64,000 bases of DNA from Pseudomonadota bacterium (GTDB lineage Bacteria; Myxococcota_A; UBA796; UBA9615). The position numbers and the translations under genes were made by a program. The stretch spans positions 1 through 64,000 of the forward strand of contig JAAESI010000271.1 in NCBI GenBank assembly GCA_024229515.1, read 5' to 3'. Of this stretch, positions 24,579 to 34,473 are shown piece after piece (position 1 is the stretch's first letter; each line of letters opens with the position of its first letter). The notes beneath the pieces were generated by a model. The model made no database searches, had not been told where the DNA came from, and was given only the letters and a program-made list of their open reading frames with translations.

Positions 24579-26468
24579 TCAGCCGGGGAGGCAGGCGTTC
24601 CACGGCGGCTCCCAGATCGACTGGAGCGCCGCGGTCCCTTCGAGGTGCTCGAACAGCGCTGCGTACCGCGGTGAAGCGGCCAACGTCGAGCTGTCCCCGA
24701 TGCAGATCAGCTGCCGGCGCGCCCGCGTGAGCGACACCGTGAGGCGGCGCCCGTCCTCCACGAACCCCAACTCCCCGCGCGGGTTGCTGCGGACGAAGGT
24801 GCAGACGATGGCCTCCTGCTCGCGCCCCTGGAACGCGTTGACCGTGGCCACCTCCACCCCGGCGAGTTCTTCGCGGGCCCGCAGGCGGCCGATCTGGGCC
24901 GAGTAGGGGGCGATGACGGCGATGTCCTCGGCGCGCACGCCGGCCTCGCGCAGGCGGGCGACGGCGAGGCCGGCGAGCTCCACCTCACCGGCGTTGAACA
25001 TCGACATAGTCACCGGATCGCGGGCTTCGTCGAGGCCCGAGCCGGCGGTGTCGATCCACAGCACCGGCCGCTCCGTGGCCGTCCCCGCGGTGACGTCGGG
25101 GAGCTGGTCCAGGGCGCGATCGGCGATCCCCTCGGCCGGCTGGTAGGCGTCGCCGTAGACGTCCTGGACGCAGGCCCCGATGGCGGCGTGCATGCGATGT
25201 TGCACGTGGAGCGGTCGCAGCGGCACGTCCGAATCCAGCAGTCGATCCAGCAGCGATTGCTCCAACGTCGACCCCGGCTGCGTCACCACCGGGCCGAGCT
25301 GGTGCGGGTCGCCCACGAGCACCAGCCGATCGATGTAGGGGACGGCGGTCCAGATCGCCGGCTCCATCGCCTGGGTCGCTTCATCGACGACGGCCGTGCG
25401 TGCCGGAGGGAGCTCGTCGCCCCACCGGGTCAGGCTCCCGAAGGTGATGGCGAGCACGTCGGCGGACTCGATGGCGTGGGTGCGGGCCTGGTCCTGCAGC
25501 CTCCGGCGGGCGTCGAACAGCTCGCGAAGCCGCCGCCCCATGCCCCGAGGCCGACGGCTGTGGAGGTCGTCGATCTCCTTCTGAACATCGCGGATGGCCG
25601 CGCTCAACGGAGTCGTCCGCAACGCCTCGTCCAGCGAGTAGGGACGGGCCGCGGCGCTGATCCGGCCCTGGGCCCCGAGCCGGAGCACCCGCAGCCCCAC
25701 GGCGGCGCAGGCGAGGGTCAGGTTGTCGACCGCGGCGTTGCTGTCGGCCAGGGCCCAGGGGCGATCGCCCTCGCCCACGAGCCGCTTGAGCAAGCGGGCC
25801 AGCAGCCAGGTCTTCCCCGTCCCCGGAGGGCCGTGGATCAGCGCCAGCGCGGGCGCCTTCCAGCCGTGCCAGGCGGCCGTGGCCTGGGCGTCATCGAGCT
25901 CCGGCCAGAGGGCCGCCAGCTCCTCTGCGTCCGGCGGTTCGGGGCCTTCGTCCCCGCTCGGGTCGAGCAGCGCCTGCGCCAGCGCCGAGCTCTTGGGGAC
26001 GATGCGGCGAAGCGAGTTGCGGTACCGGATGAACGTCGTCGGGTCGTAGCGCCGGGTGACGTCGAGCTCGCCCCGCAGCCACCCTGGCAGCACGTCGCCG
26101 CCGCCGGCTGCGTCCAGGCGCATCTGGTCCTGGGTCGCGCGGTCGAACAGCAGCTGCACCTCGGCGCAGTTCCCGTCGACGTCGCGGACTTTTCCGTCGA
26201 CCGAGCGTGATCCGCCGCCCAGGGGACCGAGCTTGACGGGATCTCCGGGGCCGATGCCGTCGTGCAGCAGCGCCCCTTTGGGCCCCGTCAGCTCCAGCCG
26301 CCAGGTCCATCCCCGCTGGGTCACGTCCGTGGTCCGCAGGGGGGGCCAGGAGAACCCCCCGCTGATCCGCTCGGCCCGCGTGCCTGAGCTGAGCCGCTGA
26401 TGCTCCGCGCGCTGGTGCTGCTCTTCGGCCGTCAGGGCCGCGAACAGGGCGTTCAGGTGGGCATGCAT
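24579..26468 (-). CDS. SF1B (UPF1/IGHMBP2-like) DNA/RNA helicase
   Basis: A 629-residue superfamily 1 helicase. Motifs in order: I GPPGTGKT (~residue 215), Ia DSNAAVDNL, II VDEATQ, III GDPHQLGPVV, IV QHRMH, V VNAFQGREQEAIV, VI SLTRARRQL. An N-terminal beta-barrel-like region (GPKGALLHDGIGPGDPVKLG) matches the accessory domain of IGHMBP2/Smubp-type enzymes, which unwind nucleic acid 5' to 3'. Start ATG 26468; the next protein gene starts divergently 65 bp away. A cellular role in DNA repair or RNA metabolism is inferred from family only. Confidence 0.88.
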   Translation of the reverse strand: MHAHLNALFAALTAEEQHQRAEHQRLSSGTRAERISGGFSWPPLRTTDVTQRGWTWRLELTGPKGALLHDGIGPGDPVKLGPLGGGSRSVDGKVRDVDGNCAEVQLLFDRATQDQMRLDAAGGGDVLPGWLRGELDVTRRYDPTTFIRYRNSLRRIVPKSSALAQALLDPSGDEGPEPPDAEELAALWPELDDAQATAAWHGWKAPALALIHGPPGTGKTWLLARLLKRLVGEGDRPWALADSNAAVDNLTLACAAVGLRVLRLGAQGRISAAARPYSLDEALRTTPLSAAIRDVQKEIDDLHSRRPRGMGRRLRELFDARRRLQDQARTHAIESADVLAITFGSLTRWGDELPPARTAVVDEATQAMEPAIWTAVPYIDRLVLVGDPHQLGPVVTQPGSTLEQSLLDRLLDSDVPLRPLHVQHRMHAAIGACVQDVYGDAYQPAEGIADRALDQLPDVTAGTATERPVLWIDTAGSGLDEARDPVTMSMFNAGEVELAGLAVARLREAGVRAEDIAVIAPYSAQIGRLRAREELAGVEVATVNAFQGREQEAIVCTFVRSNPRGELGFVEDGRRLTVSLTRARRQLICIGDSSTLAASPRYAALFEHLEGTAALQSIWEPPWNACLPG

Positions 26469-26532
26469 CGGCGCACCTTAGATCCTCGGCCGGTACCCGT
26501 CGTATGGTGGCTCCTCTGGGCGGGGAGGCCTT

Positions 26533-29348
26533 GTGTCAAACTTCGCGGATACGACGTCGGCAAGCGCATCTACGAGGGACGCAAGACCCTCGTGTACCGG
26601 GCCCGGCGGGAAGAAGACAGCACCCCGGTCATCCTGAAGGTGCTCCGCAACGAGTACCCCTCGCCGCGGGATCTGGCCGCGCTGCGGGCCGAGTTCGGGC
26701 TCAGCCGTGAGCTGATCGAGGGCGGCGTCTCGCGCATGGTCGAGCCGCTGGCGCTCGTCCCCCACGAGAACTCGCTCGTCATGGTCCTGGCGGACGTCTC
26801 CGGGGTCACCCTCGCCGACCACGTCGAGTACCGACGTCTGGGCACCGCCGAGTTCCTCGCCATCGCCGCCCAGGTCGCCGAGGCGCTGCAGGAGGTGCAC
26901 TCCCAAGGCGTCGTGCACAAGGACGTCAAGCCGCAGAACCTCGTGATCAACCAGGCCGACGGGCGGGTCCGACTCACCGACTTCGGCATCAGCAGCCGCC
27001 TGGCGACGGAGGACCTGCAGCTGGTCAGCCCGACCCACGTCGAGGGGACCCTCGCCTACATGGCGCCGGAGCAGACGGGCCGGATGAACCGGTCCGTCGA
27101 CCACCGCTCGGACCTCTACGCCCTGGGCGTGACGCTCTTCGAGCTCCTGACCGGCAAGCGGCCCTTCGAGGCCGACGATCTGATGCGCCTCGTCTACTGC
27201 CACATCGCGCAGCCGCCGCCGCGGGCCGACGACCTGAGCCCGGGAGTGCCCAAGCAGCTGGCGGCGATCGTGGAGCGCCTGCTGAGCAAGGCCGCCTCGG
27301 ACCGCTACCAGAGCGCCCGCGGCGTGCGCTTCGACCTGCAGCGCTGCCAGCAGTTGCTCGCCGAGACCGGGGCGATCGCCGAGTTCCCGCTGGGCCAGGG
27401 CGACGTCAGCGACCGGTTCACGCTTCCCCAGAAGCTGTACGGCCGAGACGCGGAGGTCGCCGAGCTGCTCGCGGCGTTCGATGCCGCTGCCAGCGGGGGC
27501 CGCCGGGTCCTGTTCGTCAGCGGCTACTCGGGGGTCGGCAAGAGCCGCCTCATCAACGAGGTGAAGCGGCCGATCACGCGACGGGACGGCTACTTCATCG
27601 GCGGCAAGATCGACCAGCACCAGCGGGGACAGCCCTACTCCGCGCTGATCGGAGCGCTGCGCGAGCTGACCCGACAGGTGCTCACCGAGCCGCCCGACTC
27701 GGTCGCTCGGTGGCGCGACGAGATGCTCGAGGTGCTCGGCCCCAACGGCGCGATCCTGCCCGGGCTGGTGCCCGACCCGGAGGGGATCATCGGCGAGCAG
27801 CCGCCCGTGCAGGAGCTGGCCGCGGCCGAGTCGCAGAATCGATTCAACGAGGTCGTGGTCGACTTCGTCCGGGGGCTGGCGTCGGCCCGCCACCCGCTCG
27901 CCCTGTTCCTGGACGATCTGCAGTGGGCGGAGCCGGCCTCCCTCGCCCTGCTGCTGCATCTGGTCACCGACACCGCCGTGCACCACCTGTTCGTCATCGC
28001 CGCGTACCGGGACAACGAGGTGCAGTCCGATCATCCGCTCGCCCTGACGATGGACGAGATCGATGCCGCCGGCGCCGAAGTGGAGCGGATCCACCTCGAG
28101 GGGCTCTCGATCGAGGCCCTCGCCGAGCTCATCGCGGATGCGCTTCATCGCGAAGCCGACTACACGCGCCAGCTGGCCGAGTTCGTCGGGGGCAAGACCG
28201 GGGGCAACCCGTTCTTCGTCGGTCAGTTCCTCCAGGCGCTCTACCGCAAGGGCCTGCTGCGCCTCGGCGACGACGGCCAGTGGGCCTGGGACGTCAGCGA
28301 GATCAGCGGACAGGAGCTCACCGACAACGTCGTCGAGTTGATGACCGAGCGCATCGCCGAGCTCTCGGAGGAGACGAGTCGAGCCTTGCAGTTCGGGGCC
28401 TGCGTGGGGGCGAGGTTCCACCTGCGGCGCCTCGTCGAGTTGCTCGAGGGCGAGCCCGTGGCGGTCGCCGGGGCGCTCTTCGAAGCGGTGACGCAGGGGC
28501 TGTTGTCACCGCTGGACGACAGCTACCGGCTGCTCCAGGGGCTTGAAGAGGGGGACGAAGCGGCCCGGCAGTTCGACCCGGGGTACCGGTTCGCCCACGA
28601 CCGGATCCAGCAGGCGGCCCACGACCTGCTCGACGATTCGGCCCGGGGCGAGGTGCATCTGCGGCTGGGCCGGTTGCTGCTGGAGGCGCATGCGCCCGAG
28701 GAGCTGGGCGACCGCCTGTTCGAGGCCGCCGATCACGTCAACGCGTCCTCGGCGCTCCTGGCGGACGACGCCGAGCGCCTGCGCGCCGCCCGGACCAACC
28801 TCGTGGCCGGACGCACCGCCAAGCTGAGCGCCGCGTTCCTGCCCGCGCTGGGGTACTTGGAGGCGGGACGCACCCACCTGGGCGCGCAGCTCTGGGCCGA
28901 TCCCGAGGGGCTGAGCTTCCCCCTGGTCTCCGAGCTCGCCGAGGACCTGGACCTGGCCGGCCAGAGCGACTGGCGCCTGCCCAACGCCAAGGAGCTGCAC
29001 AGCATCGTCGACTACACCCGCGCGCCCGACATCACCGGCAGCGCGGCCATCGATCCGGTCTTCGACGTCAGCGACATCGAGGCCTACTTCTGGGCCAGCA
29101 CCACGCACGTCGACGGCCCGGAAGACCACCAGGGCACCTTCGCCGTCTACATCGCCTTCGGCGAGGCGATGGGCTGGATGGAGAGCACGCCGAATTCGGG
29201 CAACTACTCGCTGATGGACGTGCACGGGGCCGGCGCTCAGCGCAGCGACCCCAAGGTCGGCGACCTCGATGACTACCCCAACGGCCACGGACCGCAGGGC
29301 GACGTGGTCCTCATCGACAACTACGCGCGGTGCGTGCGGGGCGGCTGA
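26533..29348 (+). pseudogene. Ser/Thr kinase-AAA ATPase protein, frameshifted at the start and fused to a DUF1566 tail
   Basis: Residues ~8-270 form a protein kinase: VILKVL Lys, HKDVKPQN, DFG in LTDFGIS, APEQT. An AAA/STAND ATPase follows (SGYSGVGKSRL Walker A; LFLDDLQWAE Walker B) and the start of a TPR region. Trifunctional kinase-ATPase-GAF-histidine kinase proteins with this order are usually ~1800 residues. Here the TPR part stops at VSELAEDLDLAGQSDWRLPN and runs in frame into a DUF1566/Lcl C-terminal domain, an unrelated secreted module. At the 5' end GTG 26533 (behind GGGGAGG) gives MSNF, then one base is missing before GYDVGKRIYEG. Only the frame from ~26545 to 29348 is continuous. 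Confidence 0.7.
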
Positions 29349-29360
29349 GCGGACGGGCTC

Positions 29361-31031
29361 TCAGGAGCCTTCGACGACCTCGATCTCGGCCCTCGGCTCG
29401 ACCCCCTCGACCGTCGTCACCGCACCGCCCGGCCACGTCACTTCGACGTGGTACGGCCCTTCGCACCGACCCGTGCCGAGGGTCAGCCGCTTGGGCTGCG
29501 ACGAGTTGAAGCCGGAGACCGGCCAGGCGTCCCGGTAGACCGACCAGTGCTCTGAACCGGGGGGGCCGTCGGAGACCCGGACCCTGGCTCCGGTTCCATC
29601 GGCGTTCGAATCGACGCCCCGCAGCGTGATGCGCACGTAGTCGTTGGCGCGGGGGCCGTCGTTGCGGAAGAGCCGGTTGGGCTCGGACACGTTGCCGCCT
29701 CCGTTGCCCAACAGCAGGTCGCCGTCGCCGTCGCCATCGTAGTCGAAGAAGGCCATCCCGTGCGTGCGGTAGGGGTACTCGGGCGTGGGCGGGCTCTCGC
29801 CGTCGACCTCGCAGGGGTAATCGATCAGGTCGGTGCGATCGACCCACCGCACGCCCCCGTCCTCGGTCGGTACGAAGGAGCCGAAGGCGTTGATCTCGCC
29901 GGACTCGGGCTTGCCCGTGCCGAAGAGCAGCTCCGGGAAGCCGTCGTAGTCCACGTCTGCGGCCTGCAGGCCCATCGTCTCGATGTAGGTGGCGGAGTCG
30001 CCCTGCCGGTTGAGGCCGACCTCGAAGGCGGCGTCGGTCCATCCTCCCGCGCCGTCGCCCAGGAACAGCCCGTGCTCCTGCCGGAAGTCCACCCCGCCGG
30101 GGTCCCGGATGGTGCGGCCGCTGACGATGATGTCGGCGTGCCCGTCCTGGTTCACGTCGGCGGTCAGCGACGCGAACGACAGGAACGGCTCGACCATCAG
30201 GTCCGGCGTGTCGTCCGTGAACGTGCCGTCGCCGTTGTTTCGGTACAGCTTGTTGGCCCCCATGTGCACCGCGACGAACAGGTCGGGCCAGCCGTCCTCG
30301 TCGTAGTCCAGCCACGTGGAGGGGTGGCCGTCACCCTCGTGGGCGACGCCCGCGGCCGCGCCCACCTCGACGAACGTGCCGTTGCCCTCGTTGCGGAAGA
30401 GCAGGTCCGCGGACGGCATCGGGCTGTTCTGGAGGTTCTTGACCGGCTGGAACAGGTCGAGGTCGCCGTCGAGGTCGTAGTCGGCCCAGGTACCGCCGAA
30501 CGTGGGCAGGTCGTAGCCCCCCAGGCCGGCCGCCAGGGTCACGTCGGTGAACCTCGGCAGCCCGTCCTGGTCGATCCCTTCGTTGCGGAACAGGTGGTTC
30601 ACGCAGCCACCGCCCCAACTCCCGCAGTTGGTGTACAGGTCGGGGTCTCCGTCGTTGTCGAAGTCCGGTGCGGACGACGCGGTGTCGTCTCCGGCCGTCG
30701 GCGGGCTGGGGTGCGCCTCGAAGGTGCCGTCGTCCTGGGCGAGCATCAGCTGGGCGGGGCGGAAGGCGTTGGCGAAGAAGACGTCGATGTCCCCGTCCCC
30801 GTCGAAGTCCTCGGCCGACAGGCCGGTGTTGACGCCGAACCGATCCTGGATCCCCACCTCGAGGGCGACGTCCGTGAGTTCCCAGGTGGAGTCCTCGGCG
30901 GCGAGCAGCAGGCATCCGCTGGCATCTGCGTCGTCGGAGGGGGCCTCTCCCTCCTCGGAGGGGAGGGACTCGCAGCCCGCCAGCAGGCAGGCCGACAGGA
31001 GCAGCAGCAGTCGCGGCGAATGGAGGATCAT
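29361..31031 (-). CDS. VCBS/FG-GAP repeat lipoprotein with ASPIC/UnbV domain
   Basis: A 556-residue lipoprotein: signal peptide and lipobox LLAGC, then at least six FG-GAP/VCBS repeats with calcium-loop DxDxDxD motifs (DFDGDGDIDVFF, DFDNDGDPDLY, DYDLDGDLDLF, DYDEDGWPDLF, DYDGDGDGDLLLG). These form a beta-propeller of integrin type. The C-terminal ~110 residues are the ASPIC/UnbV domain (NDYVRITLRGVDSNADGTGARV... VEVTWPGGAVTTVEGV). Such proteins are surface-exposed and probably bind Ca2+; the ligand is unknown. It ends 13 bp from the kinase chimera, convergent. Confidence 0.88.
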   Translation of the reverse strand: MILHSPRLLLLLSACLLAGCESLPSEEGEAPSDDADASGCLLLAAEDSTWELTDVALEVGIQDRFGVNTGLSAEDFDGDGDIDVFFANAFRPAQLMLAQDDGTFEAHPSPPTAGDDTASSAPDFDNDGDPDLYTNCGSWGGGCVNHLFRNEGIDQDGLPRFTDVTLAAGLGGYDLPTFGGTWADYDLDGDLDLFQPVKNLQNSPMPSADLLFRNEGNGTFVEVGAAAGVAHEGDGHPSTWLDYDEDGWPDLFVAVHMGANKLYRNNGDGTFTDDTPDLMVEPFLSFASLTADVNQDGHADIIVSGRTIRDPGGVDFRQEHGLFLGDGAGGWTDAAFEVGLNRQGDSATYIETMGLQAADVDYDGFPELLFGTGKPESGEINAFGSFVPTEDGGVRWVDRTDLIDYPCEVDGESPPTPEYPYRTHGMAFFDYDGDGDGDLLLGNGGGNVSEPNRLFRNDGPRANDYVRITLRGVDSNADGTGARVRVSDGPPGSEHWSVYRDAWPVSGFNSSQPKRLTLGTGRCEGPYHVEVTWPGGAVTTVEGVEPRAEIEVVEGS

Positions 31032-31099
31032 CTCGTACGGTGTAGCCGTCCGTCAAATCGCTCGACATGTCGGTTGTCAGGAAGATCACCCTCCGACTT

Positions 31100-31128
31100 C
31101 TGACGTTTGTCATAACAAACGTTATGTA
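31100..31128 (+). promoter_or_regulatory. promoter overlapped by palindrome ACGTTTGT-CATA-ACAAACGT
   Basis: A perfect 8-bp inverted repeat (31103-31110, 31115-31122) lies between a possible -35 CTGACG (31100) and -10 TATGTA (31123), 17 bp apart, 20 bp before the hydrolase start at 31149. Placement between the boxes is typical of a TetR/LysR-type operator. The palindrome is certain; the promoter boxes are weak. Confidence 0.45.
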
Positions 31129-31148
31129 AAAGCAGGTAGTTCGTCCCC

Positions 31149-32051
31149 ATGACGAACCTCCCCAAGCGATTCATCGAGACGTCCTACGGGCGCGTCGCCT
31201 ACCTGGAGGCCGGCGATCCGGGCCGGCCGACCGTGCTGCTGATCCACGGCATCCCCACCTCGGGGCTGCTGTGGCGGCACGTGGTCCGGATGCTCGCCTC
31301 CGAGTTTCACTGCATCGCGCCGGACCTGCTGGGGCTCGGCGACAGCACCGTGCAGGACTGGGTCCCCGTGCACATGGAGGCGCAGGCCGAGATGCTGATC
31401 GAGTTGCTCGATCGGCTGGGCCACGACACCTGCTCCCTCGTCGCCCACGACCAGGGGGGCGCCGCCGCTCAACTCCTCGCCGCCGTCCACCCCGACCGCG
31501 TCCGCACGCTGACGCTGACCAACTGCGTCGCCTTCGACAACTGGCCGGTGCCCGAGGTCACCCGGCTGCAGGCGCTGTGGCGGGTGCCCGTCCTGCCCGA
31601 CCTGCTGGTGCGCGCCGGGCTCTTCGCGCTGCGGGAGACGGCGACCCCGTTCTCCGCGTTCCGGCGCGGGCTCACCCGGGGAGAGCGGCTGTCGGGCGCG
31701 ATGATCCGCGAGTACCTGCGACCGCTGCACGGCACCGCTCTGCAGCGGCGCGGCTTCGTCCGGTTCCTCAACGCCGGGAGCCCCCGTCCCACCCTCGCCG
31801 CGGTCGAAGGGCTGCGCCGCTTCCACAAGCCGACCCTGGTGCTGTGGGCCGGCGACGACCGCTACATCTCCCCGTCCTGGGGCAAGCGGTTGGCCGAGGA
31901 GATCCCCGGAGCGGTCGGCTTCCACCTCGTGCCGTTCTGCGGCCACTTCTGGCAGGAGGAGCGGCCCGCCGAGTTCGCGGCGCACCTGCTCGAGTTCCTC
32001 CGCCGCCACGACGATGTCCTTCAAGTTCTGCCGAGCCAACAGGCCGGTTGA
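31149..32051 (+). CDS. alpha/beta hydrolase, haloalkane-dehalogenase/epoxide-hydrolase type
   Basis: A 300-residue alpha/beta hydrolase. The oxyanion-side motif is LLIHGIPTSGLLWRHV (HG-x-P). The nucleophile elbow is AHDQGG with Asp as nucleophile, as in haloalkane dehalogenases, epoxide hydrolases and fluoroacetate dehalogenases rather than the Ser of lipases. The acid lies in VLWAGDDRYI and the catalytic His in PFCGHFWQEERP. The cytoplasmic substrate is unknown. It starts just after the ACGTTTGT palindrome and ends 9 bp before a radical SAM gene on the same strand, likely one operon. Confidence 0.85.
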   Translation: MTNLPKRFIETSYGRVAYLEAGDPGRPTVLLIHGIPTSGLLWRHVVRMLASEFHCIAPDLLGLGDSTVQDWVPVHMEAQAEMLIELLDRLGHDTCSLVAHDQGGAAAQLLAAVHPDRVRTLTLTNCVAFDNWPVPEVTRLQALWRVPVLPDLLVRAGLFALRETATPFSAFRRGLTRGERLSGAMIREYLRPLHGTALQRRGFVRFLNAGSPRPTLAAVEGLRRFHKPTLVLWAGDDRYISPSWGKRLAEEIPGAVGFHLVPFCGHFWQEERPAEFAAHLLEFLRRHDDVLQVLPSQQAG

Positions 32052-32060
32052 GGAGTCCCC

Positions 32061-33905
32061 ATGCAAGTCGATCGAATCCTGCTTACGACCCCCTGCTTCC
32101 CGTACCCCACGCTGCCGACCAACGAAGCGCTGACCGACGCCACGGGGCAGCGCTTCACCCGCGGCGACGGGATCTTCGGGTTCGTCTCCCACACCCACAA
32201 CTTCGCGAACCACATCCTCGCGCAGAACACGGACGTGCCGACGGTCCTGCTGGAGTACCCGCGGTGGGAGGACTTCGTCGCGGAGGTCGACAAGGGCTAC
32301 CCGATCATCGGGATCAGCGCCTACCCCGTGCACCTGGATCGGGTGAAGGAGATGTGCCTGTACGTGCGGCAGCGCTCGCCGGCCACGAAGATCCTGCTCG
32401 GCTCCTACGCCGGCCAGGCCTTCAAGGCGACGCACGATGCCCAGGAGCAGGCCCGCTACGTCGACGACGTCATCGACGGCGAGGGGGTCAAGTACCTGCG
32501 CGAGTTGCTCGGTGAGTCGGTCAAGCAGCCGATCTGCCAGTCGCTCATGCCCAAGGCCGGGGGGAGCCTGCCGTTCGTGTCGCGCAACCCCCGCGGCGCC
32601 GTCGGCTTCCTCGTGTCGGGTCTGGGCTGCGCCGGCGGTTGCGACTTCTGCGCCACGACCGAGCTGTTCCACACCAAGCGGATCGAGCTTCTGTCGCCGA
32701 GCGGCCTGGTCGATCACATGCAGCAGTACTTCGACACCTTCGAAGACGTCAGCCAGGTCTTCGTCGTCGAGGAGGACCACTTCCGCCAGCCCCGCTACCT
32801 CAAGAAGCTGAGGGAGGCGTGGATGGGGCGGCCCGACATGATGGAGCGGGTCGACTGGTTCGGCTTCGGCTCGATCGACTACATTAGCCGGTTCGCCGAG
32901 CGGAACGGTTGGCAGGCGATCGCGGAGCTGGGCATCGGCACGATCTTCATTGGAGTCGAGAGCAAGTTCGCCGGAGAGCACGGCTACAAGAAGCGCGGCA
33001 AGGCGGACGCCCGGGAGGTCTTCACGAAGCTGCACTCGATGGGCATCCGCACCGTCGGCGCCTGGATCTGCGGGTGGGACTTCCACAACCACGGCAACAT
33101 CCAGGAGGACCTCAACTACTTCGTCTCGCTCAAGCCGACGTACCAGCAGCTGACCCGGCTGAGCCCCTTCCCGGGCACGCCCCTCTACGAGGATCTGAAG
33201 GCCCAGGGGCGCGTCGACGAGGTCCCCTGGGAGGACGTGCACTTCTGGAGCGGCGCGATGAAGCACAGCACGCTGCAGCCGCACGAGACCCTGAACCTGA
33301 CCGAGGAGGGGTATGCGCTGCTGCACAAGACCTGGGGCCCCAGCCTGCTCCGGCGGCTCGAAGTGCTGCTCAACGGCTACGCCTTCTGCCGCGCCTCCGA
33401 CAGCCCCGTGCTGCGGCGCCACCGGGCGCTCTACTTCAAGCGGCAGGCGGCGACGTTCTGGATGCTCCTGCGGGGCATGGATCGGCTGGCCGCCAACGGC
33501 ATCGTGCGGCGTCGGGTGCGGGACGTGGACGCGCGCTACCGCAACGAGATCGGTGAGCCGACCCCGGTGATGCGGACCGTGTCGCGCGCCCTGGACGGGC
33601 TGGCGACGTCGATGCACCTGCGCCAGGGCGTGGACTCGATGAACCGCCACCCGAAGGTCGAGCCGTTCAAGCGCTACACCTACGCCAAGGACGGCCAGCA
33701 GGACTCGCCGGTGCCGTACACCACCGAGTGGCCGGGGGGCACGCCGGGCTGGCTGCGGAAGGAGCGGGCGGTGGATGAGGTGAAGTTCTCGGCCGTGGGC
33801 GCCGCGGTGCGCGCGGCGCGGCTGCTGGGGCCCCGCGGGGACGATGAGATCGACAGCTACATCGCCTCGATGGTGAAGCGCCGGGCGTTCGGCTTCGGGT
33901 TCTGA
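32061..33905 (+). CDS. B12-binding-domain-like radical SAM protein
   Basis: A 614-residue protein. The cluster motif Cys190-x3-Cys194-x2-Cys197 (GLGCAGGCDFC) binds the [4Fe-4S] that cleaves S-adenosylmethionine. Residues 1-150 resemble a Rossmann-like cobalamin-binding domain (ILLTTPCFPYPT, GYPIIGISAYPVHLDRVKEM), without a clear DxHxxG. The radical SAM barrel runs to ~410 (GIGTIFIGVESKF, GIRTVGAWICGWDFH, LSPFPGTPLYEDL). A ~200-residue C-terminal region is unassigned. It belongs to the large BchE/methyltransferase-like group; the substrate, possibly lipid or natural product, is unknown. GGAG precedes ATG 32061. Confidence 0.85.
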   Translation: MQVDRILLTTPCFPYPTLPTNEALTDATGQRFTRGDGIFGFVSHTHNFANHILAQNTDVPTVLLEYPRWEDFVAEVDKGYPIIGISAYPVHLDRVKEMCLYVRQRSPATKILLGSYAGQAFKATHDAQEQARYVDDVIDGEGVKYLRELLGESVKQPICQSLMPKAGGSLPFVSRNPRGAVGFLVSGLGCAGGCDFCATTELFHTKRIELLSPSGLVDHMQQYFDTFEDVSQVFVVEEDHFRQPRYLKKLREAWMGRPDMMERVDWFGFGSIDYISRFAERNGWQAIAELGIGTIFIGVESKFAGEHGYKKRGKADAREVFTKLHSMGIRTVGAWICGWDFHNHGNIQEDLNYFVSLKPTYQQLTRLSPFPGTPLYEDLKAQGRVDEVPWEDVHFWSGAMKHSTLQPHETLNLTEEGYALLHKTWGPSLLRRLEVLLNGYAFCRASDSPVLRRHRALYFKRQAATFWMLLRGMDRLAANGIVRRRVRDVDARYRNEIGEPTPVMRTVSRALDGLATSMHLRQGVDSMNRHPKVEPFKRYTYAKDGQQDSPVPYTTEWPGGTPGWLRKERAVDEVKFSAVGAAVRAARLLGPRGDDEIDSYIASMVKRRAFGFGF

Positions 33906-33912
33906 GCGGTCC

Positions 33913-34473
33913 TCAGCGCTGTGCGACGAGCCGTGCGTGGTGCACGCCGGCGTCGGTCCAGCCCTCCTCGTAGCGTTCGAGGTGGAGGCTGGAGGGCAGC
34001 AGCGTCCGCAGCTCGTCGTCCTCCAGGAGGAAGCGGGCCGACGGCTTTGGGTGGCGCTCCAGGTTCGTCCGCGTCGGGTGCACGACGACGAGCTTCCCCC
34101 CCGGTTCGAGGAGCCGGTCGACCTGTTCGAGCAGGGGTCGATGGAGGAAGTGGGCGATCACCGCGACGTCCCAGCGCCCCGGCGGGGGGCCGTCCGCTTC
34201 GAGATCGGCCGGCATGCAGGTCAACGTGAGGCCGCGAGCGTCGGCGGCGTCGCGGGCGAGGGTCAGCGCCGCCTCCGAGATGTCCACGAGGGTGACGTTC
34301 AGCCCGCGTGCGGCGAGCCAGACCGCGTGCCGGCCCGCGCCCCCCGCCAGATCGATCGCGCGGCCTCGGTCCGGGAGCAGCGACGCGATCTCCTCGATCC
34401 ACGGATCGGGCTCGACGGTCGGGTGGGCCCGCGCCCCCCAGATTCCGTTCCACTGCTCGCGTGCATCGGTCAC
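33913..34473 (-). CDS. class I SAM-dependent methyltransferase
   Basis: A 186-residue methyltransferase. SAM-binding motif I is AIDLAGGAGRHAVWLAARG (DxxGGxGxxA form), the motif II acid lies in VTLVDISEAAL, and PPGRWDVAVIAHFLHRPLL is the motif IV region. Short TehB/UbiE-like proteins have this size. GTG 34473 overlaps the stop of the enolase-superfamily gene (GTGA), so the two are coupled. The frame remains open far upstream but that stretch is antisense to real genes. Substrate unknown. Confidence 0.83.
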   Translation of the reverse strand: MTDAREQWNGIWGARAHPTVEPDPWIEEIASLLPDRGRAIDLAGGAGRHAVWLAARGLNVTLVDISEAALTLARDAADARGLTLTCMPADLEADGPPPGRWDVAVIAHFLHRPLLEQVDRLLEPGGKLVVVHPTRTNLERHPKPSARFLLEDDELRTLLPSSLHLERYEEGWTDAGVHHARLVAQR

